NCBI GenBank assembly: GCA_036287865.1
Contig: CP126743.1
Coordinates: 1,116,001 to 1,180,000, forward strand
Reading direction: 5' to 3'
Source: Fluviibacter phosphoraccumulans_A
GTDB taxonomy: Bacteria > Pseudomonadota > Gammaproteobacteria > Burkholderiales > Rhodocyclaceae
Length of the DNA stretch: 64,000 bases
Shown here: positions 54,508 through 63,002 of the stretch, one piece after another
How the letters are laid out: every line of letters starts with the position of its first letter
Position numbering within the stretch: position 1 is the stretch's first letter
The notes under the pieces: generated by a model
What the model was told of the DNA's origin: nothing
Seen by the model: the letters and a program-made list of their open reading frames with translations, nothing else
The model's database searches: none
Translations under genes and position numbers: made by a program

Positions 54508-54678
54508 GTGAACACCCAACAAAACAAGACAACCACCAGACGCTCAAGTGCCATGTCGGGTAGCCTCGCCTATTACAACTTGCTGGCCGGCATTAATGTT
54601 GCACGGCGCTCCGATCAGACTCAGCGCATAACGGCCGAAGTCACTCAAGCGTCTAGAAACGAATCGGCCAAAAGCTGA
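54508..54678 (+). CDS. Small ORF divergent from the B12-type regulator
   Basis: A 56-residue open frame from GTG 54508 to TGA 54678. The product is polar and Ser/Thr/Gln-rich with a central SLAYYNLLAGINVARRSDQ segment; no motif recognised. Its start is 3 bases after the second 14-bp repeat, so it would be placed under direct control of the divergent regulator. It ends 22 bases before earP. Alternative: non-coding leader of earP. Low confidence that it is translated. Confidence 0.4.
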   Translation: MNTQQNKTTTRRSSAMSGSLAYYNLLAGINVARRSDQTQRITAEVTQASRNESAKS

Positions 54679-54700
54679 GCTTCACGTATGATCGCCCCCT

Positions 54701-55825
54701 ATGGACGATCAGAAGCACCTTTGCCGCCATTGGGGCATTTTTTGCAGAGTCATCGATAACTTCGGTGATGCCGGAGTTTGCTGGCGACTCGCCTCAGATC
54801 TGGCCAATCGCGGCGAGCGCGTACGACTTTTCATTGATCAGCCCGATATCCTGCCGCAGCTGATTGGCAACAGCCCAGCCGCTCAACTCGTCGAGATACG
54901 CGCCTGGCCAGAGAATCAATTCCCTTTCAAAGTGCAGGACGTTGCGGACGTTGTTATAGAAGCGTTTGCCTGTGATATCCCTGATGGCTATCTGCATGCG
55001 ATGAATGCAGCTGAAAAATCAGTCGCCTGGATCAATCTCGAATACCTGTCGGCAGAGACCTGGGTAGACGAGCATCATGGCATGCCCTCACCCCACCCCC
55101 GCTTTGCGTTAACCAGGCATTTCTATTTCCCGGGATTTACAGCCCGCACAGGCGGTCTTTTGCGGGAACCGGCTATATCAGCATTGCTGCAAGCAGCTGC
55201 AACGATCGAAACAAATGAATTGGCTCAGACGCTGAAAATCTTCCTCTTTAGCTATGGGCAACCTGATATTGCTCAGTGGCTAAAGGCACTGAACACCGGA
55301 TCTAGAAAAATCGCGCTGAGCGTAGCTCCTTGCCTTGCCAGACCACAGATTGATGAGTGGCTTCTCAGTCATAGCCATCATAAAAATCTTCATGTGGAAT
55401 CACTGGCATTTGTGCCGCAGAATGATTTTGACGCCCTGCTTTCCCGGTTTGATGTCCTGTTTGTGAGGGGTGAAGACTCTTTTGTCCGGGCACAATGGGC
55501 AAGAAAGCCGCTGATATGGCACATATACCCGCAGGAAAAAGACGGTCACCTGCTAAAGCTTGAGGCATTTTATGACCGGTATCTGGGTACCTGTGTCCTT
55601 TCCGCGTCGGAACGTTCAATCGTCTGGCGATTTGTGCTGGCCTGGAATACCGGCCACACGCTATCGACATCAGAATCACTGGCTGAACTGTGGCCGCAAT
55701 TTGTAGCCATTCTGCCGGCTCTGAATGAAAACGCCGTTCTCTGGCGCCAACAACTGCTGCAACAACCTGACCTAGTGACACAACTCAGGGATTTTGTAAG
55801 GCATCTGGTAAAATGCAGGGTTTAG
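54701..55825 (+). CDS. earP: EF-P arginine rhamnosyltransferase
   Basis: Transfers rhamnose from dTDP-rhamnose to Arg32 of EF-P, activating it for translation of polyproline stretches. The DUF2331 hallmark FCRVIDNFGDAGVCWRLA (residues 14-31, with the catalytic Asp pair region NFGDAG), WINLEYLSAE and the C-terminal VRGEDSFVRAQWARKPLIWHIYPQ (here in part) are intact. Length 374 is normal. Located 62 bp upstream of efp, the usual pairing. Confidence 0.95.
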   Translation: MDDQKHLCRHWGIFCRVIDNFGDAGVCWRLASDLANRGERVRLFIDQPDILPQLIGNSPAAQLVEIRAWPENQFPFKVQDVADVVIEAFACDIPDGYLHAMNAAEKSVAWINLEYLSAETWVDEHHGMPSPHPRFALTRHFYFPGFTARTGGLLREPAISALLQAAATIETNELAQTLKIFLFSYGQPDIAQWLKALNTGSRKIALSVAPCLARPQIDEWLLSHSHHKNLHVESLAFVPQNDFDALLSRFDVLFVRGEDSFVRAQWARKPLIWHIYPQEKDGHLLKLEAFYDRYLGTCVLSASERSIVWRFVLAWNTGHTLSTSESLAELWPQFVAILPALNENAVLWRQQLLQQPDLVTQLRDFVRHLVKCRV

Positions 55826-55887
55826 TGAGCTGGTCGCTATTGCTAGTAACCCGCCATCGGATTTAACTTAAAGAAAGCGCGAAGAGC

Positions 55888-56448
55888 ATGAAGACAGCAC
55901 AGGACTTATGCGTTGGTAACGTAATCATGGTCGGCACTAAGCCACAGGTCATCCTCAAAACCGAATACAACAAGTCCGGCCGTAACGCCGCTGTTGTCAA
56001 AATGAAGATGGAGAACCTGCTCACCGGTAGCGGTAGCGAATCGGTTTACAAGGCAGACGAAAAGTTCGAAGTCGTTGTTCTCGACCGCAAGGAAGTGACT
56101 TACTTGTACTTCGCTGATCCGATGTACGTATTCATGGACGCCGAGTACAACCAGTACGAAGTTGAAGGCGAGAACATGACCGAGGCACTGAACTACCTCG
56201 ACGATGGCATGCCATGTGAAGTGGTCTTCTATGACGGTAAGGCTATTTCGGTAGAACTACCTACCTCGGTAGTTCGTGAAGTTGAATACACCGAACCTGC
56301 TGTTAAGGGTGACACGTCGGGCAAGGTCATGAAACCAGCCCGTATCAAGCCAACAAACTTTGTCATCAACGTGCCTGCATTCGTTGAAATCGGTGACAAG
56401 ATCGAAATCGATACCCGTACACACGAGTACCGCTCGCGCGTGAAGTAA
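55888..56448 (+). CDS. efp: Elongation factor P
   Basis: Relieves ribosome stalling at consecutive prolines. Three OB-like domains in 186 residues; the tip of the domain I loop is NKSGRNAAV with Arg32 rather than Lys34, defining the rhamnosylated EF-P subclass and matching the adjacent earP. C-terminal GDKIEIDTRTHEYRSRVK is standard. A strong terminator lies 40 bases after the stop. Confidence 0.97.
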   Translation: MKTAQDLCVGNVIMVGTKPQVILKTEYNKSGRNAAVVKMKMENLLTGSGSESVYKADEKFEVVVLDRKEVTYLYFADPMYVFMDAEYNQYEVEGENMTEALNYLDDGMPCEVVFYDGKAISVELPTSVVREVEYTEPAVKGDTSGKVMKPARIKPTNFVINVPAFVEIGDKIEIDTRTHEYRSRVK

Positions 56449-56490
56449 TTCACGGCGGATCCGGGTGAGCTTTCAAATGTTTGCCCCCAA

Positions 56491-56519
56491 AAAAACCCGC
56501 CACCTGGCGGGTTTTTTTT
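56491..56519 (+). terminator. efp terminator
   Basis: A run, stem CCCGCC/GGCGGG (56496-56501 and 56506-56511) with loop ACCT, then T8. Confidence 0.9.
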
Positions 56520-56528
56520 GAGTATGAT

Positions 56529-56994
56529 GCGGAAATTAACCGGCCTGGCGGGTTTCCGGCTTATATCGACCAGTCTATTCAGGAAAGCAGTATCGCCGCC
56601 CGATTTTATGAAAAGGGTCTCTTTCCGCTCGATCACTACCTGCCCTTCTGGTTGGCGAGTTTCATGGAGCGCATATGGTTCTATCTGCTCGCTGGCCTGG
56701 CGATTATCTGCCCGCTGATGCGCTTTTCACCACGATACCGTTTCGTTCACTTCCAGCTATCGCTCAACCGTGCCTACGTGATCATGAAATCAATTGAAGA
56801 ACAACTTGGACGCATCAAGCTCATTAGCAGAGATCCAAGCTCAGGAAGCGGCTCTGGATGAACTGACGCGTTCAGCAAAATCACTGTGGGTACCTGAAGG
56901 CGGTAAAGAGGCCTACTACCAGCTGTTACAGAATATCGGCGTCCTGATGGATCAGATCGACCGCTTAAATGCTACCAGAAAATCATTGGCATAA
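56529..56994 (+). pseudogene. C-terminal fragment of a TAXI-type solute-binding protein
   Basis: In the first frame GFPAYIDQSIQESSIAARFYEKG, then LDHYLPFWLASFMERIWFYLL and PRYRFVHFQLSLNRAY match the C-terminal anchored extension of TAXI-family TRAP transporter solute-binding proteins. A shift near 56830 leads into AALDELTRSAKSLWVPEGGKEAYYQLL and the end at 56994. The entire periplasmic binding domain is missing; the fragment begins immediately behind the efp terminator. Confidence 0.75.
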
Positions 56995-57030
56995 AAAAGG
57001 GTGTGGCCTTTCGACTCACACCCTTTATTC
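56993..57030. terminator. Bidirectional terminator downstream of typA
   Basis: Stem AAAGGGTGTG/CACACCCTTT (56996-57005 and 57017-57026), loop GCCTTTCGACT, A run on one side and T-rich on the other. Serves typA on the minus strand. Confidence 0.8.
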
Positions 57031-57047
57031 GGCAAACGCTCCCGGGC

Positions 57048-58892
57048 TTATGCCGAATCGCGCGAGGCCTTCTTACGCTCGTGTTCCTTCAGGTAACGCT
57101 TGCGGAGACGGATCGACTTCGGCGTCAGTTCAACCAGCTCATCATCAGCAATAAACTCGATGGCCGATTCCAGGCTCAGTTGCACAGGAGGCACCAGGCG
57201 TACGGCTTCATCGGTACCCGATGCACGCACATTCGTCAGTTGCTTACCCTTGATCGGGTTCACAACCAGATCGTTTTCACGGCTGTGAATACCGATGATC
57301 ATGCCTTCGTACAGCTTCTCACCCGGGTTCACGAACATACGGCCGCGATCCTGCAGCTTCCACAGCGCGTAGGCCGCGGCTTCACCATCATCCTGAGAGA
57401 TCAGCACGCCATTACGACGTTCGGCAACGCCACCTTCTTTCACCGGTGCGTATTCGTCGAACACGTGGCTCATCAGGCCGTTACCGCGGGTCAGGTTCAT
57501 GAACTCGCCCTGGAAGCCGATTAGGCCACGCGCCGGGATCTTGTATTCGATACGGACACGACCACGACCATCCGGCACCATATCCTGCAGGTCACCCTTA
57601 CGCATACCCAGCGTTTCCATCACGCCACCCTGTGTGTCTTCTTCCACGTCTACCGTCAGCATTTCATACGGTTCGCATTCCACACCATTGATCATCTTCT
57701 TAACCACACGTGGACGACCAACAGCCAGCTCGTAACCTTCACGACGCATGTTTTCAAGCAGGATGCCCAGGTGAAGCTCACCACGGCCGGCCACGTCGAA
57801 AATATCGCCGTTCGCGGTGTCTTTAACGCGTAAGGCCATGTTGGTCAGTAGCTCTTTATGCAGACGGTCACGTACCTGACGGCTGGTAACAAACTTACCT
57901 TCGGTACCGGCCAGCGGGCTGGTATTCACCATGAACTGCATTTCGAGTGTCGGCTCATCAATCTTGAGCAGCGGCAGCGCTTCGGGGTTTTCCGGATCAG
58001 TGACTGTACAACCCAAAACAAGATCTTCAATACCGGTAATCTGAACGATGTCGCCGGCCAGACCTTCGGCCATTTCGACCTTGTTCAGACCCTTGTAACC
58101 GAATACCTGGCCAATTTTTGCCTTGATCGGGCTACGATCATGCGCCGCAGCTTCTTCGTCCGTACCGAACATCACCATGACGTTCTGACTGGTCTTAACG
58201 CGACCACGAATAATCTTGCCCACACCAATACGGCCGACATAAGACGAGTAATCCAGCGCGGTAATCTGAAGCTGCAACGGCGAATCGATATCGGCATCCG
58301 GTGCCGGTACGTGCGACAGAATCTTATCGAACAGCGGCTTCATGTTTTCACGCGGCTGATCCAGTTCATCTGCAGCCCAGCCATTCAGACCTGAGGCGTA
58401 GACAATCGGGAAATCCAGCTGTTCGTCGGTAGCACCCAGCTTATCGAACAGATCGAAAGTCAGGTTTACGGCCTGATCAGGATCGGCACCGTCACGGTCT
58501 ACCTTGTTTACCAGCACGATCGGGCGGAGGCCCAGAGCCAGCGCCTTCTTGGTCACAAAGCGGGTTTGCGGCATTGTGCCCTCGGCCGCATCCACCAACA
58601 GCACAACGCCATCAACCATACCCAGCACGCGTTCCACTTCACCACCGAAGTCGGCGTGACCCGGGGTGTCGACGATATTGATGTGCACACCATTGTATTC
58701 AACGGCCGTGTTCTTGGAAAGAATCGTAATGCCACGTTCCTTTTCCAGGTCATTTGAGTCCATAACGCACTCAACCAGTTGCTGGTGAGCGGCAAAGGTG
58801 CCGGACTGGCGCAGCAATTGGTCAACCAGCGTGGTTTTACCATGGTCAACGTGGGCAATGATGGCAATGTTACGAATCGGACGTGCAGACAT
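57048..58892 (-). CDS. typA: Translational GTPase TypA/BipA
   Basis: Ribosome-associated GTPase needed for 50S assembly and stress or cold growth. G1 AHVDHGKTT at residues 13-21, G3 DTPGHADFGG, G4 NKVD; C-terminal BipA domain with ARGLIGFQGEFMNLTRGNGLM. Length 614 is standard. Stands alone on the minus strand with its own terminator; 125 bp upstream region to the globin stop shows nothing notable beyond a short GC hairpin (CTGCTGCGCAGCAG, 58943-58956). Confidence 0.97.
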   Translation of the reverse strand: MSARPIRNIAIIAHVDHGKTTLVDQLLRQSGTFAAHQQLVECVMDSNDLEKERGITILSKNTAVEYNGVHINIVDTPGHADFGGEVERVLGMVDGVVLLVDAAEGTMPQTRFVTKKALALGLRPIVLVNKVDRDGADPDQAVNLTFDLFDKLGATDEQLDFPIVYASGLNGWAADELDQPRENMKPLFDKILSHVPAPDADIDSPLQLQITALDYSSYVGRIGVGKIIRGRVKTSQNVMVMFGTDEEAAAHDRSPIKAKIGQVFGYKGLNKVEMAEGLAGDIVQITGIEDLVLGCTVTDPENPEALPLLKIDEPTLEMQFMVNTSPLAGTEGKFVTSRQVRDRLHKELLTNMALRVKDTANGDIFDVAGRGELHLGILLENMRREGYELAVGRPRVVKKMINGVECEPYEMLTVDVEEDTQGGVMETLGMRKGDLQDMVPDGRGRVRIEYKIPARGLIGFQGEFMNLTRGNGLMSHVFDEYAPVKEGGVAERRNGVLISQDDGEAAAYALWKLQDRGRMFVNPGEKLYEGMIIGIHSRENDLVVNPIKGKQLTNVRASGTDEAVRLVPPVQLSLESAIEFIADDELVELTPKSIRLRKRYLKEHERKKASRDSA

Positions 58893-59017
58893 GTGTATTC
58901 AACCGTAAGTCAGTAAATAGGAACGATAAACAACGGAAAGCCTGCTGCTGCGCAGCAGGCCAAAATAATCTTGAAATTGTAGCAGAAAGTCGTTGATTCT
59001 GTACAACAAATTGCCGA

Positions 59018-59416
59018 TCAGACGTCCTTATTGCGCATCCAGTCGGCAGTTTTGAACAACGAACCGATAAGCGCAGTACGGGCTTCCTGGCTTAAAGCAG
59101 ATTTCTGCATCACATCGACCATACAGGTCATCCACTGATCCCGTTCAGATTCGCCAATGGAAAAAGGCAAATGGCACGCCAGCAAGCGTGGATGGCCAAA
59201 TTTTTCTTCAAACAGAGGCGGACCACCCAGCCAGCCGGACAGAAACCAGAAAAGTTTATCCCGCGAGGTACTCATATCCTGCGGATGCATCCCCTTTATG
59301 CCAGCAAAACGTTCATCCAGCTGCATATGATCATAAAAATCATCCACCAGCGTGCGCACGCCCTCCTCGCCACCTAATAGTTCGTAATAGCTCTGGTCAA
59401 TGCGCGGGACAACCAT
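59018..59416 (-). CDS. Group II truncated haemoglobin
   Basis: Small haem protein (132 residues) of the 2/2 globin group II, associated with NO or peroxide handling. YELLGGEEGVRTLVDDFYDHM opens the fold; FLSGWLGGPPLFEEKFGHPRL contains the Trp of the distal side and GHP; the proximal His lies in CHLPFSIG. Usually RRHLPF appears where this protein has LACHLPF, a Cys before the proximal His. Intact. Divergent from the mscL fragment by 14 bp. Confidence 0.9.
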   Translation of the reverse strand: MVVPRIDQSYYELLGGEEGVRTLVDDFYDHMQLDERFAGIKGMHPQDMSTSRDKLFWFLSGWLGGPPLFEEKFGHPRLLACHLPFSIGESERDQWMTCMVDVMQKSALSQEARTALIGSLFKTADWMRNKDV

Positions 59417-59430
59417 GGTCTTTGCTTTGT

Positions 59431-59678
59431 ATGATTCGTTCGATCGCCAAAGCGGTGGGCGCCGTGACCCTGAACTATGGCCTATTCGCCAATGCCATAG
59501 TCAGCTTCTTCATCATCGCCTTTGCCGTCTACTGGGTCGTTAGGGTTATAACAAAGCAGCGGACACGCTCATTCCCAAAGAAGAGGCGGCGCCAAGCACC
59601 AAGGCTTGCCCGGAATGTTGTACGCAGATTCCGCTGGAAGCAAAGCGCTGCCCGGCTTGTACCTCAACGCTTGGGTGA
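59431..59678 (+). pseudogene. mscL: 3' fragment of mscL (large mechanosensitive channel)
   Basis: MIRSIAKAVGAVTLNYGLFANAIVSF then IIAFAVYWVVRVITK corresponds to the periplasmic end and second membrane helix of MscL. After ITK the frame shifts; DTLIPKEEAAPSTKACPECC and TQIPLEAKRCPACTSTLG follow in another frame to TGA 59676, giving a C-terminal CxxC-x10-CxxC zinc ribbon seen in some MscL proteins. The first helix and pore are missing. The fragment cannot form a channel. Confidence 0.7.
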
Positions 59679-59694
59679 ACGCTTAGCGGTTGGT

Positions 59695-61605
59695 TTAGCC
59701 GTACGATTCGCCACAGGGGCTCTCGCGGGAGCCCCTTTTCTTTGCGTGCTTGCCCCAACGCCAGCTGCAAGTCGCGCACCCGGACGCATCAGACCGGAGC
59801 GAGGGGTCGCGGCGGGTGTTGAAGTCAGGGATCGCGTTGTGCGCTCCCCCTTCCCCTTTGGGTTGCCAGGCAGGAATCAATTGCTTCTTCCCGTTGCCAA
59901 TCAGATCTACGCGCCCCATGGCATTCAACGCTTCACGTAACAAAGGCCAGTTGGCCGGATCGTGGTAACGCAAAAAGGCTTTATGCAGACGGCGGCGCCG
60001 GCCTTCACGAATCACCTCGACATCTTCACCGCCGCCTTTGAGACCGCGTAACGGGTTCTTGCGGCTGTGATACATGGTGGTTGCCAGCGCCATGGGTGTA
60101 GGCAGGAAGGTCTGTACCTGATCGAGGCGGAAGTTGTTACGTTTAAGCCAGAGCGCCAGGTTCAGCATATCTTCATCCTGGTGCCCGGATGCGCCGCGAT
60201 GAAATACGGAATCAGATACTGTTCTTTACCTGCTGCCTTGGACGCTGCTTCGAACAGTTGTTTGAAACGGTCATAAGCCCCCATCCCCGGTTTCATCATC
60301 TTGGAGAGTGGTCCGGTCTCGGTATGCTCAGGCGCAATCCGCCCACATGGTGCGTAACCAGCTCTTTAATGTATTCCGGCGAGCGAACGGCCAGTTCGTA
60401 GCGCAAGCCTGAACCCACCAGGATTTTCTTGATGCCCGGTAGCGCACGTGCTTTTCTGTAAAGCTGAATGAGGGGGCCATGATCGGTATTGAGGTTGTCA
60501 CAGATATCCGGATACACACACGAAAGCTTGCGACACGATGGTTCAATTTTCGGGTCTTTGCAGGTCAGCTGATACATGTTGGCCGTTGGACCGCCGACAT
60601 CTGAAATGATACCCGTAAAGCCCGGGGTCTTATCGCGAATCACCTCGATCTCCTTGAGTATCGATTCTTCGGAACGGCTCTGGATGATGCGTCCTTCGTG
60701 CTCGGTAATCGAACAGAAAGTACAGCCGCCAAAGCAGCCCCGCATGATATTCACCGAAAAGCGGATCATCTCCCAAGCCAGTATCTTCGCTGCGCCGTAA
60801 GCAGGATGCGGTGCCCGCGCATAAGGCAAATCGAATACCCCATCCATCTCGGGGGTTGTGAGCGGAATCGGTGGCGGATTCAACCAGACGTTACGCTCAC
60901 CATGCGCCTGGATCAGAGGACGCGCATTGCCAGGATTGGACTCGAGGTGGAAGACGCGCGAGGCATGGGCATAAAGCACCGGATCCACACTCACCTGCTC
61001 ATAAGCCGGCAAGCGGATTGCCGTGTGTTGGCGTGTCTTCTTGTGTGCAGCGATCTGCGTCGAATCTACGACCTGCCAATCGTCACCGGGCAACCAGTTT
61101 TTAGGCGTCATTAGTGGGCAATACGCCGCAGGCTGGCTTCGATCGAACCAATAATCACGGTGGTATCGGGATACGCTTCCCGTGCCCGCTGGCTATAAAC
61201 CACCACGGCCCGATCCGGCCGCTTGTTCGGCTCGGCATTCGGCGTATAGGCATCGTCCGAACGGATCTTGCGATCGGCCGTATAGCGATTCACCATGGAA
61301 TCCATGTTGCCGGCAGTGATCCCGAAAAATAAGTTCGGCTTTCCGGGTCGCTGAAAGTCCTTGGCCGAATGACAATCTGGCTGACTGATAATGCCGACAC
61401 GGAACCCCTGCGCTTCAAGCAAACGCCCTACCAGCGCCATACCAAAACTGGGGTGATCAATATAGGCATCTCCCGTTACCGGAATAATGTCGCACGAATC
61501 CCAGCCCAGCTGATCCATCTCGGCACGAGACATCGGCAAAAACGGTGCCGTACCGAAGCGTTGCGCCCAGTATTTGCGATAACTAAACATGGGTTTCGGC
61601 GGCAC
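59695..61605 (-). pseudogene. ygiQ: YgiQ family radical SAM protein, broken in several places
   Basis: UPF0313 radical SAM protein of unknown reaction. N-terminal frame (61605-61111) is normal through CDIIPVTGDAYIDHPSFGMA and VIIGSIEASLRRIAH, then stops; about 50 or more residues are lost. The second frame (61111-60296) has the cluster motif RGCFGGCTFCSITEHEGR and YPDICDNL. It shifts after VGGLRL near 60335, continues APEHTETGPLSKMMKPGMGAY to AAHPG, and shifts again near 60185 before DEDMLNLALWLKRNNF. The C-terminus is also truncated relative to the family. Confidence 0.9.
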
Positions 61606-61638
61606 CGAAAAATCTATGGATATCGGAGATCCTGATTC

Positions 61639-63000
61639 TTATAGCGCGAAAGCGCGCTCGACGGCTTCGTCCAGCCGGCATACGGCAATAATCGTTAAGC
61701 CCGGTATAGGCGACTTTGGGGCATTGGCTTCGGGAATCAAGGCATGCATGAAACCCAGCTTGGCCGCTTCCTTGAGTCGCTCCTGACCACGGGGTGATGG
61801 GCGAAGCTCACCGGTTAACCCGACTTCACCAAATACACAGAGCTTCTGGTCCAGCGGCTTGTTGCGGAAGGAGGACAGAATCGACAAAATTACCGCTAGA
61901 TCCGCTGCAGGTTCATTAATACGAACGCCACCCACTGCATTCACATAGACATCCTGATTGGCGCAATGAATGCCCGCATGACGATGCAACACCGCCAGCA
62001 ACATCGATAAACGTTGTGACTCCAGCCCCACCGTCAACCGGCGTGGATTGCCCAGCGCCTGATCGACCAATGCCTGCACTTCTACCAATAGCGGGCGCGA
62101 GCCTTCCTGGGTGACCACGATCGAAGAACCGGCTACCGGCTCTGGGTGGCGTGACAGAAATAGCGCCGAAGGATTGGTGACGGCTTTCAGACCCTTTTCG
62201 GTCATGGCAAACACGCCCAGCTCGTTTACCGAGCCAAAACGGTTTTTTAAAGCACGCACCAGGCGGAAACTGGAATGCGTATCCCCCTCGAAATACAGCA
62301 CGGTATCAACGATGTGCTCGAGCACACGGGGTCCGGCGAGCGCACCATCTTTAGTCACGTGGCCGACGAACAGCAAGGTAATACCATGCTGTTTGGCAAA
62401 ACGGGTCAGCTGGGCCGCGCATTCGCGCACCTGCGCCACTGAACCGGGCGCTGAGGTCAGCGCTTCTGACCACAGCGTCTGAATGGAATCAATCACGGCT
62501 ACGCGTGGTTGGCGTGACTCCAGCGTTGCAAGAATCTTTTCGAGATTGATCTCGGCATAAAGCGGCAAATCCAGTGCATCGATATCAAGCCGCTGCGCAC
62601 GCAAGGCAATCTGTTCGGTAGACTCTTCGCCACTCACATACAGCACAGGCACCCTGGTCGACACAGCCGCCAGGCATTGCAACAGCAATGTGCTCTTACC
62701 AATACCCGGATCACCACCGATCAGCGCAACACCACCCGAGACCAGGCCACCACCCAGGACCCGGTCGAACTCATCAATACCGGAACTCAGCCGCGGTGAC
62801 TCACGCGCCTCTACTTTGCCCAGACTCTGCACCCCGCTCACCGGTGCCAGACTCGCAAAACGATGCGCGCTGGCAGCGGCCTTTTCTGCCACCGTCTCCA
62901 CCAGCGTATTCCAGGCATTACAGTCCGGGCACTGTCCTTGCCACTTGGGCTGGGTAGAGCCACATTCGGTGCAGATATAAAGAGCTTTAACTTTCGCCAT
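61639..63000 (-). CDS. radA: DNA repair protein RadA/Sms
   Basis: RecA-like helicase that extends D-loops in recombination. N-terminal zinc finger Cys10, Cys13, Cys24, Cys27; Walker A GGDPGIGKST at residues 95-104; KNRFGS motif in RALKNRFGSVNELG; C-terminal Lon-protease-like domain (VYVNAVGGVRINEPAADLAV). Length 453 is normal. It starts 2 bases after the alr stop on the same strand, and is co-transcribed with alr. Confidence 0.96.
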   Translation of the reverse strand: MAKVKALYICTECGSTQPKWQGQCPDCNAWNTLVETVAEKAAASAHRFASLAPVSGVQSLGKVEARESPRLSSGIDEFDRVLGGGLVSGGVALIGGDPGIGKSTLLLQCLAAVSTRVPVLYVSGEESTEQIALRAQRLDIDALDLPLYAEINLEKILATLESRQPRVAVIDSIQTLWSEALTSAPGSVAQVRECAAQLTRFAKQHGITLLFVGHVTKDGALAGPRVLEHIVDTVLYFEGDTHSSFRLVRALKNRFGSVNELGVFAMTEKGLKAVTNPSALFLSRHPEPVAGSSIVVTQEGSRPLLVEVQALVDQALGNPRRLTVGLESQRLSMLLAVLHRHAGIHCANQDVYVNAVGGVRINEPAADLAVILSILSSFRNKPLDQKLCVFGEVGLTGELRPSPRGQERLKEAAKLGFMHALIPEANAPKSPIPGLTIIAVCRLDEAVERAFAL

Positions 63001-63002
63001 GG

